From SpSt-333 sp040751955 (GTDB lineage Bacteria > Bacteroidota > Ignavibacteria > UBA10030 > UBA8401): DNA of 44,705 bases. Below the pieces are notes generated by a model. It saw nothing but the letters and a program-made list of their open reading frames with translations, did not search any database and had not been told where the DNA came from. Both the position numbers and the translations under genes were made by a program. The DNA is taken from NCBI GenBank assembly GCA_040751955.1, contig JBFMFY010000021.1, positions 1 to 44,705 on the forward strand, written 5' to 3'. This document shows, piece after piece, positions 27,224 through 36,532 of this stretch (positions are counted from its first letter, which is position 1; the number at the start of each line of letters is the position of its first letter).

Positions 27224-27260
27224 AAGAAAATCCCCGAAGTCTGACGATGACTTCGGGGAT
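27224..27260 (-). terminator. Terminator of the minus-strand T9SS gene
   Basis: A 12-bp stem, ATCCCCGAAGTC (27230-27241) with GACTTCGGGGAT (27249-27260), loop of 7. Read on the minus strand it is followed by TTTTCTTTTTT, so it fits the gene ending at 27278. On the plus strand there is no T tract after the stem, though it may still affect the convergent TonB receptor transcript. Confidence 0.8.
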
Positions 27261-27277
27261 GCATATCGACAAAAACC

Positions 27278-29671
27278 TTACTTTGCGAGCATCAGTTTCT
27301 TCGTTTCGCTAAAAGCTCCGGATCGCAACGTATAGAAGTAAATACCGCTCGAAAGTTCGCTTCCGTTAAAGATTACGGAGTATCTCCCCGCTTTCTGACG
27401 CGACGAAACAAGTGTAGCGATTTCCTTCCCGAGCAGATCATAGAGTTTCATGGAGACTTGTCCTTCCTGCGGAATGGAATATTCAATTGTCGTCAGAGGA
27501 TTGAACGGATTCGGGAAGTTCTGCGAGAGAGAATATTGCGACGGAACAGCACTTCGCACCGGATCGACCGATAGCTGAAGATTATCACCGAACTCAACAT
27601 CATCCACAGCCACTTCAAATGTCGAAGCAACCCCTCCATCGCGCGCAACAAATCGGATTTTCATTTGTTCCGTCCCGGCAATAACCGAGTTTACGTTAAT
27701 TTTATGTTGTGTCCATCGCTTATGTTTGCCACTCACAATCTCAGCGTTCTTCCACGTAACTCCGTTATCGTTCGACAACTCAATGTAAACCGTATCATCA
27801 ACAGGGTTCGCACGAGTATTGGTGAACATCCAGAAAAGTATTGAAGGGTTCCCCATATTTGATACACTAAACGAGGGGGAGACAAGTGTTGTGCGTCCTT
27901 CTACATTGTCATTCAGATTATTCGTTGCACCGGTTAGGAAGCAAAAATTTCCTCCAAGAGTGTGGTCTTGCGGCGGCTGTAACGTATCACCGATGAGGGA
28001 GACCAATTTCGGCTGTGCCCGCTCCCATCGCCCGCTCGTGCCGGAATCTTGCGCACTTCCCACCGTCCATCCAAGATCAAATTCGAAATTGTCTTTTCCA
28101 TCCGGCGGGAGTTGCATTTCAACATTGTTTGTTTGACCAGCGTTCAACACAACATCGATTGAATCGACTGCAAAACCGAATTTTGAAACTACCACGCGGT
28201 ACTGAACTCCGGCAAGTAATTGCGGTATCTGGTATGTCCCGCTGATATTCGTGAAACCTGCGACCGGTGTGTTTTGCACCTGCAGTCGTGCGCCGGCGAT
28301 TGCTGCGGCTGTTTGTGAATTCTTTACTGTAATAGATAATCCCCCGGTTGGCAGCGCTTTGAGTTTTACGACAAACGATGTTGTGGAATCGGCCGGCATT
28401 GTGAATTTTACGACCTTTGATTCATACCCGAAATCAAAATTCAATTTTGAAAATTTTAACGTCGCTGTATCGGACAAACCGCCGAATTTTATTTTCCCCT
28501 GAGCATCGGTTACGTGATAATTCTGGGAGATTGCAAATTCAGCAGTAACCCCTTCTATCGGCAGGTTTGTCGCGGAATCAACTACAGTGATGATTGCACG
28601 TGAAACCGGAATTCCCGTACTCTGCCCCGGATATTTAAAGACAAATAATCCGCCAGACATGTCCGATGCAATTACCTTATTGGATTGGTAGTATGGGAAT
28701 GTCCCCCAATTCCCGGCGTAAGAATGTCCGCTGCCGTTGTACGTATCGTAGTATGCAACTTCTACCGGTATTTCGGGATTGCTAATGTCAATGACTCGGA
28801 GACCTTCTGTATAATGTGAAACAAATCCATAGTTACCTTTCACATGGATGTTGTGAGCGACTGTCTTCGGCTTTGCAATATATGTTCCAACAAGTTTTAC
28901 ATTGTTGATATCGGATTTGTCCCACACGCGAACAATATCTCCCAACTGATTCGGATCCCCATTGATTTCATCTGTTGTAAAAACATATTTGCCATCTGTA
29001 GAGACATCCGTATTATGCGTCCCCGCAAAGGGATAGTGAACGAGGTTAATACGTTTGATATCAGCCTTGTTCGTTGCGTCAAGGATGTCTAATCCCACGC
29101 CGTAAATTGCAGCCGCGTAGATCGTATCGTTCTTCACAATGCAATCGTGTACATACTGGGTTTGATATTCGCCGACTACGACCGGATCAACGGGATTCGT
29201 AAGGTCCAGCACAACAATACCGCCGTTTCCGTAGCGCGCGCCGTTGATATACAAATACTTCCCTTCAATGGAAACCGTATGCCCCGATGGGATTTGAGTT
29301 GTGGTTATTGTTTTCACGAGTTTCATCGAATCGAGATCGATAATCTGAAGTCCTGCGCCGTTCCCTTCTGTCACAACGTACGCATAATGTTGGTACACTT
29401 TCATCTCTCTCCAACCTGACGACGGTCCGGGAATAAATGCAACTTCTTTCAGTGTGTCGGTACTGATGTCCACAATTTGTGTCCCGATTGCGGTCCCAAG
29501 CAACGCATATTCTTTACCACCGGGTGCGACATATCCCCAGCAATTTGAATACCCGCTCGAACCGTAATTTTTCATTTGTCCGACCAGTTGCATGTTCATA
29601 CTCGTTTGAGAAAATGTGCCGGCATGCAAAAATAAAAACAGTACCGCACAAGAAGCAGAACGTAACGACAT
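27278..29671 (-). CDS. Secreted LVIVD-repeat (choice-of-anchor B) protein with T9SS sorting domain
   Basis: 797 residues. A signal peptide covers about 1-22. Residues 35-345 form LVIVD repeats of a beta-propeller (GLQIIDLDSMKL, GGIVVLDLTNPVDPVVVG, GLRVIDISNPEIPVEVA), as in choice-of-anchor B proteins. Two carboxypeptidase-regulatory-like beta domains follow (about 355-530), then a jelly-roll-like domain (about 535-705), and finally a type IX secretion sorting domain (LSQNFPNPFNPLTTIEYSI to the end, with GIYFYTL). It should be exported, moved across the outer membrane by T9SS and retained at the surface or released. It is separated by 21 bp from the next T9SS cargo gene upstream. Confidence 0.88.
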   Translation of the reverse strand: MSLRSASCAVLFLFLHAGTFSQTSMNMQLVGQMKNYGSSGYSNCWGYVAPGGKEYALLGTAIGTQIVDISTDTLKEVAFIPGPSSGWREMKVYQHYAYVVTEGNGAGLQIIDLDSMKLVKTITTTQIPSGHTVSIEGKYLYINGARYGNGGIVVLDLTNPVDPVVVGEYQTQYVHDCIVKNDTIYAAAIYGVGLDILDATNKADIKRINLVHYPFAGTHNTDVSTDGKYVFTTDEINGDPNQLGDIVRVWDKSDINNVKLVGTYIAKPKTVAHNIHVKGNYGFVSHYTEGLRVIDISNPEIPVEVAYYDTYNGSGHSYAGNWGTFPYYQSNKVIASDMSGGLFVFKYPGQSTGIPVSRAIITVVDSATNLPIEGVTAEFAISQNYHVTDAQGKIKFGGLSDTATLKFSKLNFDFGYESKVVKFTMPADSTTSFVVKLKALPTGGLSITVKNSQTAAAIAGARLQVQNTPVAGFTNISGTYQIPQLLAGVQYRVVVSKFGFAVDSIDVVLNAGQTNNVEMQLPPDGKDNFEFDLGWTVGSAQDSGTSGRWERAQPKLVSLIGDTLQPPQDHTLGGNFCFLTGATNNLNDNVEGRTTLVSPSFSVSNMGNPSILFWMFTNTRANPVDDTVYIELSNDNGVTWKNAEIVSGKHKRWTQHKINVNSVIAGTEQMKIRFVARDGGVASTFEVAVDDVEFGDNLQLSVDPVRSAVPSQYSLSQNFPNPFNPLTTIEYSIPQEGQVSMKLYDLLGKEIATLVSSRQKAGRYSVIFNGSELSSGIYFYTLRSGAFSETKKLMLAK

Positions 29672-29692
29672 ACTCTTCCTTTTATATAGTTG

Positions 29693-31741
29693 TTATTTAA
29701 TAAGAACCATCGGCAGCGAATATGCAACCTGCATGGTATTGTTCGAAAGCACGGAAAGACGATAGAAATACGTTCCCGATGGGAACGAAGTTGCATCCCA
29801 AAATACAGAATGTTCCCCGATTTGCAAATGATTTCCGATCAGCGCATCAACTTCTCTTCCAAGCATATCAAAGATTTCAAGTTTCACAAATCCATTGACC
29901 GGAAGAAAAAAAGAGATCGTCGTCGCAGAATTAAAAGGATTTGGGTAATTCTGCTTGAGGACAATTGAAGAAGGAATACTCCATTCACTATTGTCCACTC
30001 TATTAACAGTCATATTACAATAGTAAAACACTCCTCCTTTCCCGTTACCGACGAAAAGATCGAGATCGCCGTCGTTGTCAATGTCTGTCATTGCCGGAGA
30101 AGCATTGATCTTGACGTTGACACTGCCGAAGTATGCGCTCAATGAATCGAACTTTTGTGTGGACGAATTGTACTCATACCGTGCAATCATTCCGTCTCCG
30201 TTTCCGATGAGCAGATCGCCTTTCCCATTCATATCGACATCAGTAACAAACGGCATCGCATCGTTACCAACATCGATTGCATTAAATGTCGTTGAGATGA
30301 GAGTATATACCGGAGAGACATTGGTACCGGTATTCCTGTAACAGTACATTGTCCCGCCGCCGGTTCCAACAAGTATATCATTCACTCCATCCTGATCTAC
30401 ATCAGCAATACAAGGGGCGGAACTGTTGCCAACATCAATTGTATCGAGCGCAAACGGCGTCTGCTTAAATGAAATGGCATTTGAGACTGTTGTGTTTTGC
30501 AGCAACCGGATCGTTCCCGAAAAATTGCCGGCGAGCAGGTCGGGTTTCCCGTCATTATTCAAGTCGCCGGAACTGACTGTTGCGTAGAATTGATTTGTAT
30601 TTAAACTGAATGCGGACATCGTAGAAAACGATGGTTGAGTTGGTGATCCTGTGTTTTCGTAGATATTGATCATGCCATCCCCCGATGCAATGCTTATGTC
30701 GGTATCGTTATCACCGTCAAAATCGGCAAATGCAATCGAGCTGCGTACACCGACATCGAACATCGGTAAAAAATTTTTTGTCTGCAATTGATAGAACGGC
30801 TGGGCATTGCTCCCGATATTTTTGTAGAACCAAAAATTATTATATCCCTCGGTCGGAAACACCGTCCCGACCATCAGATCGGTCACCGCATCTCCATCGA
30901 TATCTACATGCTGAGGGATGTTGAAACCGAACGTGTTGACGATATTTTCTTTCGGATATGTTGAATCCGTCAGGACAAAATGGGCATTGGCGGGTGTCCC
31001 GATGTTTTTCAAGAGATACATGCTCGGATTGAAATAATCCCCCCAGAACAGATCGAGCGTACCGTTGTTGTCATAATCAAAAAATTCAATCCCGCTTGCG
31101 CCATGCAACACTTTCGGAAGTACTCTACCGCCACCGATAATTTTTATCCCGTCAAATTCTCCGGTGACGAAGGCAAATTTCGGATTTGACGGTGTGCCGA
31201 CATTTTCATAGAACGTAATAGATCCGCTCTGACTTCCGGAGAAGAAATCGAAATCACCGTCGGCGTCGATGTCGGCAAATGTCGGAACGGAAAACCGTTC
31301 GCTGAACATCTCATTTCCGGATGTATCAAGAAATGCGGCTGTGGACAATTGAAAAGCAGGTGCCGAAACATTCCCTGTATTTGTGTAGAGCCGCACTTCG
31401 GAAAAATCACCATTCGTGAAACAATCCTGGTCGCCATCACCGTCGATATCGGCAAAGTGAAACCATGAACCGACCGAAATGCCGAACGTTTGCTGCGGTT
31501 CCAGCCTGTACCCGCCCTGCATATTTCTATAGAACTGAAGCGATTCATCCCGGTCGAAAATAAAAAGGTCGAGGTCGGTGTCACCATCGATATCGACGAA
31601 TCGAAACCGCGGATTATCGATCCCTCCTGCAAACAGATTTGTTCCGAACGCATGCGGTTGAAATGAGAATGATTGCGAGAAGAGATCGCAAGAAAAGAGG
31701 ATGGAGAGGAGAAGAAGTATGCTTCCCTCTTTACGAAGCAT
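29693..31741 (-). CDS. Secreted FG-GAP/VCBS-repeat protein with T9SS sorting domain
   Basis: 682 residues. A signal peptide (about 1-22, LLLLSILFSCDLFSQ) is followed by eight or more FG-GAP/VCBS-type repeats whose calcium-binding-like loops read DIDGDGDQD, DIDADGDFD, DFDGDNDTD, DLNNDGKPD and DIDNDGDLD. These form an integrin-like propeller. The C-terminus is a T9SS sorting domain (LKQNYPNPFNSATTISFF, then GTYFYRL). The function is unknown beyond a secreted or surface role. The start overlaps the 3' end of aroB by 11 bp, so it seems to be transcribed from the shikimate genes or from a promoter inside aroB. Confidence 0.88.
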   Translation of the reverse strand: MLRKEGSILLLLSILFSCDLFSQSFSFQPHAFGTNLFAGGIDNPRFRFVDIDGDTDLDLFIFDRDESLQFYRNMQGGYRLEPQQTFGISVGSWFHFADIDGDGDQDCFTNGDFSEVRLYTNTGNVSAPAFQLSTAAFLDTSGNEMFSERFSVPTFADIDADGDFDFFSGSQSGSITFYENVGTPSNPKFAFVTGEFDGIKIIGGGRVLPKVLHGASGIEFFDYDNNGTLDLFWGDYFNPSMYLLKNIGTPANAHFVLTDSTYPKENIVNTFGFNIPQHVDIDGDAVTDLMVGTVFPTEGYNNFWFYKNIGSNAQPFYQLQTKNFLPMFDVGVRSSIAFADFDGDNDTDISIASGDGMINIYENTGSPTQPSFSTMSAFSLNTNQFYATVSSGDLNNDGKPDLLAGNFSGTIRLLQNTTVSNAISFKQTPFALDTIDVGNSSAPCIADVDQDGVNDILVGTGGGTMYCYRNTGTNVSPVYTLISTTFNAIDVGNDAMPFVTDVDMNGKGDLLIGNGDGMIARYEYNSSTQKFDSLSAYFGSVNVKINASPAMTDIDNDGDLDLFVGNGKGGVFYYCNMTVNRVDNSEWSIPSSIVLKQNYPNPFNSATTISFFLPVNGFVKLEIFDMLGREVDALIGNHLQIGEHSVFWDATSFPSGTYFYRLSVLSNNTMQVAYSLPMVLIK

Positions 31742-32852
31742 ACTCTTTCAAATATTTGAGGGCGGCACGGATTGCATCGGTATGGACAGGGAGCGGAAGC
31801 GATACTTTACCGATCTCATACGGAAGCACCATCCTGATCTTTCCATCTTTCGATTTCTTATCCATCATCATAGTCTTGACCAACAGAGCGAACGAAAAAT
31901 TGGAAGAAGATAATTTTGGCAAATGAATACCTGCAATACATCGCTCGATTCTCTCTTTCGCCGCTGCGGAGAACATTGAGCGGGAATGCGCTATAAACGT
32001 TTCGGCAACCATGCCGTACAATATTGCCTCGCCGTGTTTAAGAGAGGAATACCTGCCTGCACGCTCCAACGCATGTCCGACAGTATGTCCGAAATTGAGG
32101 ATTGCACGCAATCCGCTCTCCCGTTCATCGTGCGAAACGACAAATGCTTTCAATTGGCAGCTCTGCTTCACCATCGTCTGCAGAATATCAGCATCTGCAT
32201 GCAATGCCTTCTTCATATTCTTTTCGGTAAAGGAGAAGAACTTTGAATCGAGTATGATTCCGTATTTGATCACTTCCCCCAATCCGCACACAATTTCACG
32301 GCGAGGAAGTGTTTTCAGAACGGAGGTATCAGCGAGCACGAACTTTGGCTGGTAGAAAGCGCCGATCATGTTTTTTGCAAGTGCATGATTCACCCCGACT
32401 TTTCCCCCGACGGAACTGTCCACTTGCGCTAACAACGTTGTCGGTATCTGCACAAACGCAATGCCGCGCTGATATGTTGCTGCAACAAATCCCGCAAGAT
32501 CGCCGATCACTCCGCCGCCGAGCGCAACAATTGTCCCCGACCGGTCAATGTTCCATTTCAACAGCTGCGTGAAGATTCGTTCGGCTCGCTGCAAATTTTT
32601 TTGACTCTCTCCTGAAGGAATGACAACAGGATAAACAATAAAGCCGGATCTTTGAAGCCCTGAAGCTACAAGGCGAAGATAGAGCCGTGCTACGGTAGTA
32701 TCGGTAATGATAACGATCTTTTTGGAAATCTCATGCCGCCGGAAGAATGTCCCGATCCTTTTCAGCAGATCGGTGCCGATGTAAATCGGATATGATCTGC
32801 TACCGAGTGGAACTTTGACGACCGCTGCGGTATGTGATGTTCTAGAACTCAT
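31731..32852 (-). CDS. aroB: 3-dehydroquinate synthase
   Basis: 373 residues; makes 3-dehydroquinate from DAHP with NAD and a metal ion. Seen are IPSGESQKNL, the glycine-rich ALGGGVIGDLAGFVAATYQRG, PTTLLAQVDSSVGGKVGVNH, the metal-site GLGEVIKYG, and NFGHTVGHALE plus LKHGEA histidines. The ATG at 32852 is the only reasonable start, and its first three codons (Met-Ser-Ser) lie inside the terminal repeat of a MITE-like element. The first ten or so residues are longer than usual before GSRSYPIYIG. aroK is 130 bp upstream beyond the element. Confidence 0.95.
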   Translation of the reverse strand: MSSRTSHTAAVVKVPLGSRSYPIYIGTDLLKRIGTFFRRHEISKKIVIITDTTVARLYLRLVASGLQRSGFIVYPVVIPSGESQKNLQRAERIFTQLLKWNIDRSGTIVALGGGVIGDLAGFVAATYQRGIAFVQIPTTLLAQVDSSVGGKVGVNHALAKNMIGAFYQPKFVLADTSVLKTLPRREIVCGLGEVIKYGIILDSKFFSFTEKNMKKALHADADILQTMVKQSCQLKAFVVSHDERESGLRAILNFGHTVGHALERAGRYSSLKHGEAILYGMVAETFIAHSRSMFSAAAKERIERCIAGIHLPKLSSSNFSFALLVKTMMMDKKSKDGKIRMVLPYEIGKVSLPLPVHTDAIRAALKYLKEYAS

Positions 32853-32985
32853 CTCAAAAATGGATTGTCATAGCGATGGAGCGAAGCGACCAAAGCAATC
32901 TCTGAAATCAATACAAAAGACAGATTGCTTCGCCAAAGAACGGCTCGCAATGACACTGATTTTGGATTTTTGAGATGGCTTCTAG
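32842..32985. repeat. MITE-like repeat, copy 2, between aroK and aroB
   Basis: A 144-bp element with terminal inverted repeats: left end CTAGAACTCATCTCAAAAAT, right end (reverse strand) CTAGAAGCCATCTCAAAAAT, 18 of 20 identical. Inside are AAGCAATCT and AGATTGCTT in inverted orientation and CGGCTCGCAATGACA near the right end. It encodes no protein. The right end contains the aroK stop codon and the left end contains the aroB start codon. No clear target duplication is visible. Confidence 0.85.
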
Positions 32986-33542
32986 TCAATATAGGATGAA
33001 AGTTTTTTGGCAAGATCATCGATCGTATGGCCGATCTTCTTGTCGTCGGTGGTTACAACGATATCTGCCTGCTCATAATACGGCATCCGGGCATCAAGCA
33101 GTCCTTGGATTTTTTTCATGAGATCATCGCCGTCAAGCAGGTTTCCGTGATCATCACGCAGCATCGGTCTGTCGCTTTTCGTACGGAGGCGTTGATAAAT
33201 GTGGTCAACATCGGAGTGCAGGTATATCATAACGCCGTGCCGTTTGATCAGATCAAGCGTCTCGGCATTCGTCACGGTCCCGCCGCCAAGAGAAATAACG
33301 GTTGATGTATTTGCCAGCAACTCACGCAACGTCTCCCGCTCCAGAGATCGGAATTTTTGCTCTCCTTCCGTTTTAAATATCTCTCCGATCTTCTTTCCGG
33401 ACTTCTGTTCGATAAACGCGTCGAGATCGATAAATTTAAATCCGATCGTATTCGCCAGGATCGGACCGACGGTACTTTTGCCGCTCCCCATAAATCCGGT
33501 CAGGAAAATCACCGATTTTTTTTCAAACTTGTGTTTGCTCAT
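32982..33542 (-). CDS. aroK: Shikimate kinase
   Basis: 186 residues; phosphorylates shikimate with ATP. The Walker A loop FMGSGKSTVG, the DLD shikimate site (KFIDLDAFIE), FRSLERETL with its arginine, ISLGGGT and the lid arginine region RTKSDRPML are all present. The ATG at 33542 is chosen because the upstream open frame runs through a hairpin and looks non-coding. The stop codon TAG falls inside the right terminal repeat of the MITE-like element, so the original C-terminus may have been slightly different; the length is nevertheless normal. Confidence 0.93.
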   Translation of the reverse strand: MSKHKFEKKSVIFLTGFMGSGKSTVGPILANTIGFKFIDLDAFIEQKSGKKIGEIFKTEGEQKFRSLERETLRELLANTSTVISLGGGTVTNAETLDLIKRHGVMIYLHSDVDHIYQRLRTKSDRPMLRDDHGNLLDGDDLMKKIQGLLDARMPYYEQADIVVTTDDKKIGHTIDDLAKKLSSYID

Positions 33543-33549
33543 ACTGAAA

Positions 33550-33574
33550 ATTAAAATCCCGCCGGCACGGCGGG
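33550..33574 (-). terminator. Hairpin terminator upstream of aroK
   Basis: CCCGCCG (33558-33564) and CGGCGGG (33568-33574) form a 7-bp GC-rich stem with a 3-base loop. On the minus strand it is followed by ATTTTAATTTT. It fits termination after the gene ending at 33603, although aroK begins only about 15 bp later. Confidence 0.55.
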
Positions 33575-33602
33575 AAAGACAACATCTATGGTGCAATTAC
33601 CA

Positions 33603-34292
33603 TTACAATGTTACCGCGAGTCCAAGCATATAATTAACACCGAACAGGTTGATCTGCGTCGTTCGCTCTCTCTGTGACAACGGTATTCTTGCATTGTGGA
33701 ATTCGGCGTACGGTTTGTCGAATTTATCGGTGATCGTAAAATGAGGATCCCGGAATTTCAATTCGCCGCGCGCTGCAAGCCTTGAATTTATTTTGTAATC
33801 GATCCCTGTCATCACATGGATGCCGATGTTCGATTCGGATTTGATCGTTGCCGCCTGTACATTTGCGTACCTGTGGATGCGTTCGCCGTCATACAATCCG
33901 AACCCGCCGCCGATATAAAATCTGATATTCTCCGAACTAATCGGGACGATGTAGTAGCCGCTCAATTCAAGAGCAGACATATCGAATCCCTCTTCACTCG
34001 GAACCCGAAGATCCTGCAAATGCGTATAGACCACATAGGTAATTTCAGATGAGCGGACCTTTTCAACACCAACCCCAAAATAAAACCGGTCCCACAACAT
34101 GTTCCATCGAACATCGCCGCCGTACCCGTAATTCGACTCCAGCACATGTTCGCCGGAATATATTTCACGATCTATATCGTACAAGAATCGTGTACTGGTC
34201 GTAAACGTCCCCTTCAACGTGATGCTCGCGTCCCACCCTTGGGAGAACAATGGGCACCGGAACATCATCACAAGTAGAAGAATCTTCTTCAT
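33603..34292 (-). CDS. Outer-membrane beta-barrel-type protein of unknown function
   Basis: 229 residues with a signal peptide (MKKILLLVMMFRCPLFSQ). The mature part alternates polar and aromatic residues in strand-length blocks (FYFGVGVEKV, IRFYIGGGFGLYDG, IGIHVMTGIDYKI, INLFGVNYMLGLAVTL), typical of an eight-stranded OmpA/OmpW-like barrel. It ends in a hydrophobic strand, though not with the usual terminal aromatic residue. No specific family is recognised. It lies 18 bp downstream of the foldase gene on the same strand, and foldases of that kind help outer-membrane proteins, which fits. Confidence 0.75.
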   Translation of the reverse strand: MKKILLLVMMFRCPLFSQGWDASITLKGTFTTSTRFLYDIDREIYSGEHVLESNYGYGGDVRWNMLWDRFYFGVGVEKVRSSEITYVVYTHLQDLRVPSEEGFDMSALELSGYYIVPISSENIRFYIGGGFGLYDGERIHRYANVQAATIKSESNIGIHVMTGIDYKINSRLAARGELKFRDPHFTITDKFDKPYAEFHNARIPLSQRERTTQINLFGVNYMLGLAVTL

Positions 34293-34310
34293 CTACCCAC
34301 ATCGCTTTCA

Positions 34311-36401
34311 TTATCGGAAAAAGAGCTCTCTGTTATCCTCAATATCAGCAGATTCTTTCAACTTCTCAAGCCATTGCGTTAATACCCTCTGCTTCTTTTC
34401 CTGAAGCATCTGAGTTGAAAGCATCGTTTTCTGTGCGTTGAATGCTGCCGTATCCAATGCAGAACGGCTCAAAATCTTTACAATGTAATACCCGCGCTGA
34501 CCTTCAACCGGGGGAAGATTCTTTCCGATCTCTCCGTTTTTCGCAGCGCCGGTGACTGCATATTCCCTTCCAATGGTGGGAATAAACCCTCCCAGCGAAA
34601 ATTCTCCCGTTGTTTGAACAGATACATTCGGGTCAGCGGCAAGCATATTCAAGTCGCCGGATGCGCCTACCGAAGAATATTTTTCCTGCACGGTCGGCAA
34701 TAAGTGTTCAATTTTTTTCTTCCGCAGAACGCGCGGTCTCAGCGATTCTTTCACTTCATCGAACGGACGAACCCCTTCTTTTTTTGCATCGACAATTTTT
34801 ACGACAGCGTACCCATTGTTGACTTGATAGGCATCGCTGATATCGCCGACATCGTTTTTAAATGCAAATTTGTTGATCGATTCAAAGAAGCCGAGCCCCG
34901 GAACCATCCCCCCTTTTTGAAAATCGGGTGTCTCCTGCACTTGCAAGCCGAGCGACTGCGCTTCGCTTTCAAAGTTTCCCTTCTTTGCAACATACGAAAA
35001 ATCCTGAGCACGCTGGAACGCTTCATCACGGGAACGGGAACTTGCTTTCAACGGTATGGTGATCGTTGCGACTTTTAACTCGCGATTATCGCGTCCTTCC
35101 ACTTTGATCACATGGATGCCGAATTGTGTTTTTACAGGACCGATTACCTGCCCCGGACGGCCGCTCATTGCAGCAGTTTCAAATTCTTTTACCATTCTTC
35201 CTTTCCCAAACCAACCCAGATTTCCACCCGACTGTGACGCGCCAGGTTCTGTTGAATACTGTTTTGCAAGAGAAGCGAAGTCTTCACCGTTTCTTGCCCG
35301 TGTTATCAACTCACCGGCAAGTTTCTTTGCGGCAGTTTCTTGCTCTGGTGTTGAAGCATTCAACAGGATATGTCTGGCTTTCACGTACGTGTCGTTGCTC
35401 TTTTTTTCCTCCAGCAGTTTGAATATATGGTACCCCTCGTAGTCAAGAACAGGTCCTACGACACTCCCGGTCTTCGCTGAAAAGATGGCATCTTCTTTTT
35501 CGCGCGTCAGTTCACCATGCTTGAAAAATGCAGGCTGCGGCGATGTCTCGGTATAATTTTGCTGCAATTCAACAAAATCGATCCCGGAGTTTGCTTGATG
35601 TACAATACTTGTGATTTGATCCAAGACATCCTGAGAATCCTTAGCGGAAGGTTGATCGCTGAAGAGAACATATTTCAATTTACGAGATGCCGGCATCTTA
35701 AAATCCTCCGCACTCTCATTGTACTCTTTGCGAAGATCGTCATCCGTTACCGTTACTTTGTCGTCGCCGATGAATTTGTTCGGATCGAAGAAGGCATACT
35801 GAATGTTTGCCTTCACATTCTGATCAATGAATCTGTCGAGCATTTCTCCGTACGAAACGCGAATGGAGGAGAAGACATAACTTTGCATTTTCTCTGCAAG
35901 ACGCTGCTGACGGAGCGCTTGTTCGACTTGTACCCATATCTCTTTGTTCCGTGGATCATTGAGAGCTCCTTCATATGCATCACGACGGAATTGCCCCGTC
36001 GAATCGGTAAACTGTTGCACAAGGAATTGGGGAGGATTTTCACCTCGCACCCAATCGACGATCTCCTGATCTGTCACAGTGATTCCTGCTCGTTTTGTTT
36101 CGATATCGAGCAGCGTCTGTGTTACAAGATTATTCCACACCTGCTCTCTTATCTGACGGAACGTATTTTCGTCCGGTTCCTGTTTTGACTGCTGTTTGTA
36201 CTGTTCCGCTTGCTGGCGGACAAGTTCTGAGAATTCCTGATACGAGATCTTTTTTCCTTCAATGACACCGATCGTATCGCTTCTGCGCGACATTCCGAGG
36301 TAGTCCATTCCCCATTCGAAGACGATCGTAATAATGAAAACAATCACCAATCCGATGAGGATTGCAGGCATGTTATCGCGCATTCTTGTCATTATAGCCA
36401 T
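34311..36401 (-). CDS. PpiD/SurA-type peptidyl-prolyl isomerase
   Basis: 696 residues. One N-terminal transmembrane helix (about 12-30) anchors a long periplasmic part. A SurA-N-like domain follows (GVIEGKKISYQEFSELVRQQ to about residue 190). A degenerate parvulin-like block sits near 235-335, and a good parvulin domain at about 343-440 has VKARHILLNAS, FASLAKQYSTEPGASQSGGNLGWFGKGRMV and GPVKTQFGIHVIKV. The rest is a SurA-like closing segment. This is the PpiD plan: an inner-membrane-anchored chaperone for proteins crossing the periplasm. It starts 131 bp downstream of the uvrC end. Confidence 0.88.
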   Translation of the reverse strand: MAIMTRMRDNMPAILIGLVIVFIITIVFEWGMDYLGMSRRSDTIGVIEGKKISYQEFSELVRQQAEQYKQQSKQEPDENTFRQIREQVWNNLVTQTLLDIETKRAGITVTDQEIVDWVRGENPPQFLVQQFTDSTGQFRRDAYEGALNDPRNKEIWVQVEQALRQQRLAEKMQSYVFSSIRVSYGEMLDRFIDQNVKANIQYAFFDPNKFIGDDKVTVTDDDLRKEYNESAEDFKMPASRKLKYVLFSDQPSAKDSQDVLDQITSIVHQANSGIDFVELQQNYTETSPQPAFFKHGELTREKEDAIFSAKTGSVVGPVLDYEGYHIFKLLEEKKSNDTYVKARHILLNASTPEQETAAKKLAGELITRARNGEDFASLAKQYSTEPGASQSGGNLGWFGKGRMVKEFETAAMSGRPGQVIGPVKTQFGIHVIKVEGRDNRELKVATITIPLKASSRSRDEAFQRAQDFSYVAKKGNFESEAQSLGLQVQETPDFQKGGMVPGLGFFESINKFAFKNDVGDISDAYQVNNGYAVVKIVDAKKEGVRPFDEVKESLRPRVLRKKKIEHLLPTVQEKYSSVGASGDLNMLAADPNVSVQTTGEFSLGGFIPTIGREYAVTGAAKNGEIGKNLPPVEGQRGYYIVKILSRSALDTAAFNAQKTMLSTQMLQEKKQRVLTQWLEKLKESADIEDNRELFFR

Positions 36402-36532
36402 ACTGCGTTAAAACTCCTTGCTGCTGAAAATTGTGATAAGTTGCTGTTTTGTAAGGGCTTGTAAACTAGAAGATAATTGAAATAGGGCTGAAAAACAATG
36501 AATATGTGGAGGAAAAATGGGGAACAAGTGCT

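Noticed and set aside
27230..27260. Plus-strand terminator for the TonB receptor
   Set aside because: The stem is real but no T tract follows on the plus strand; it fits the minus-strand gene better.
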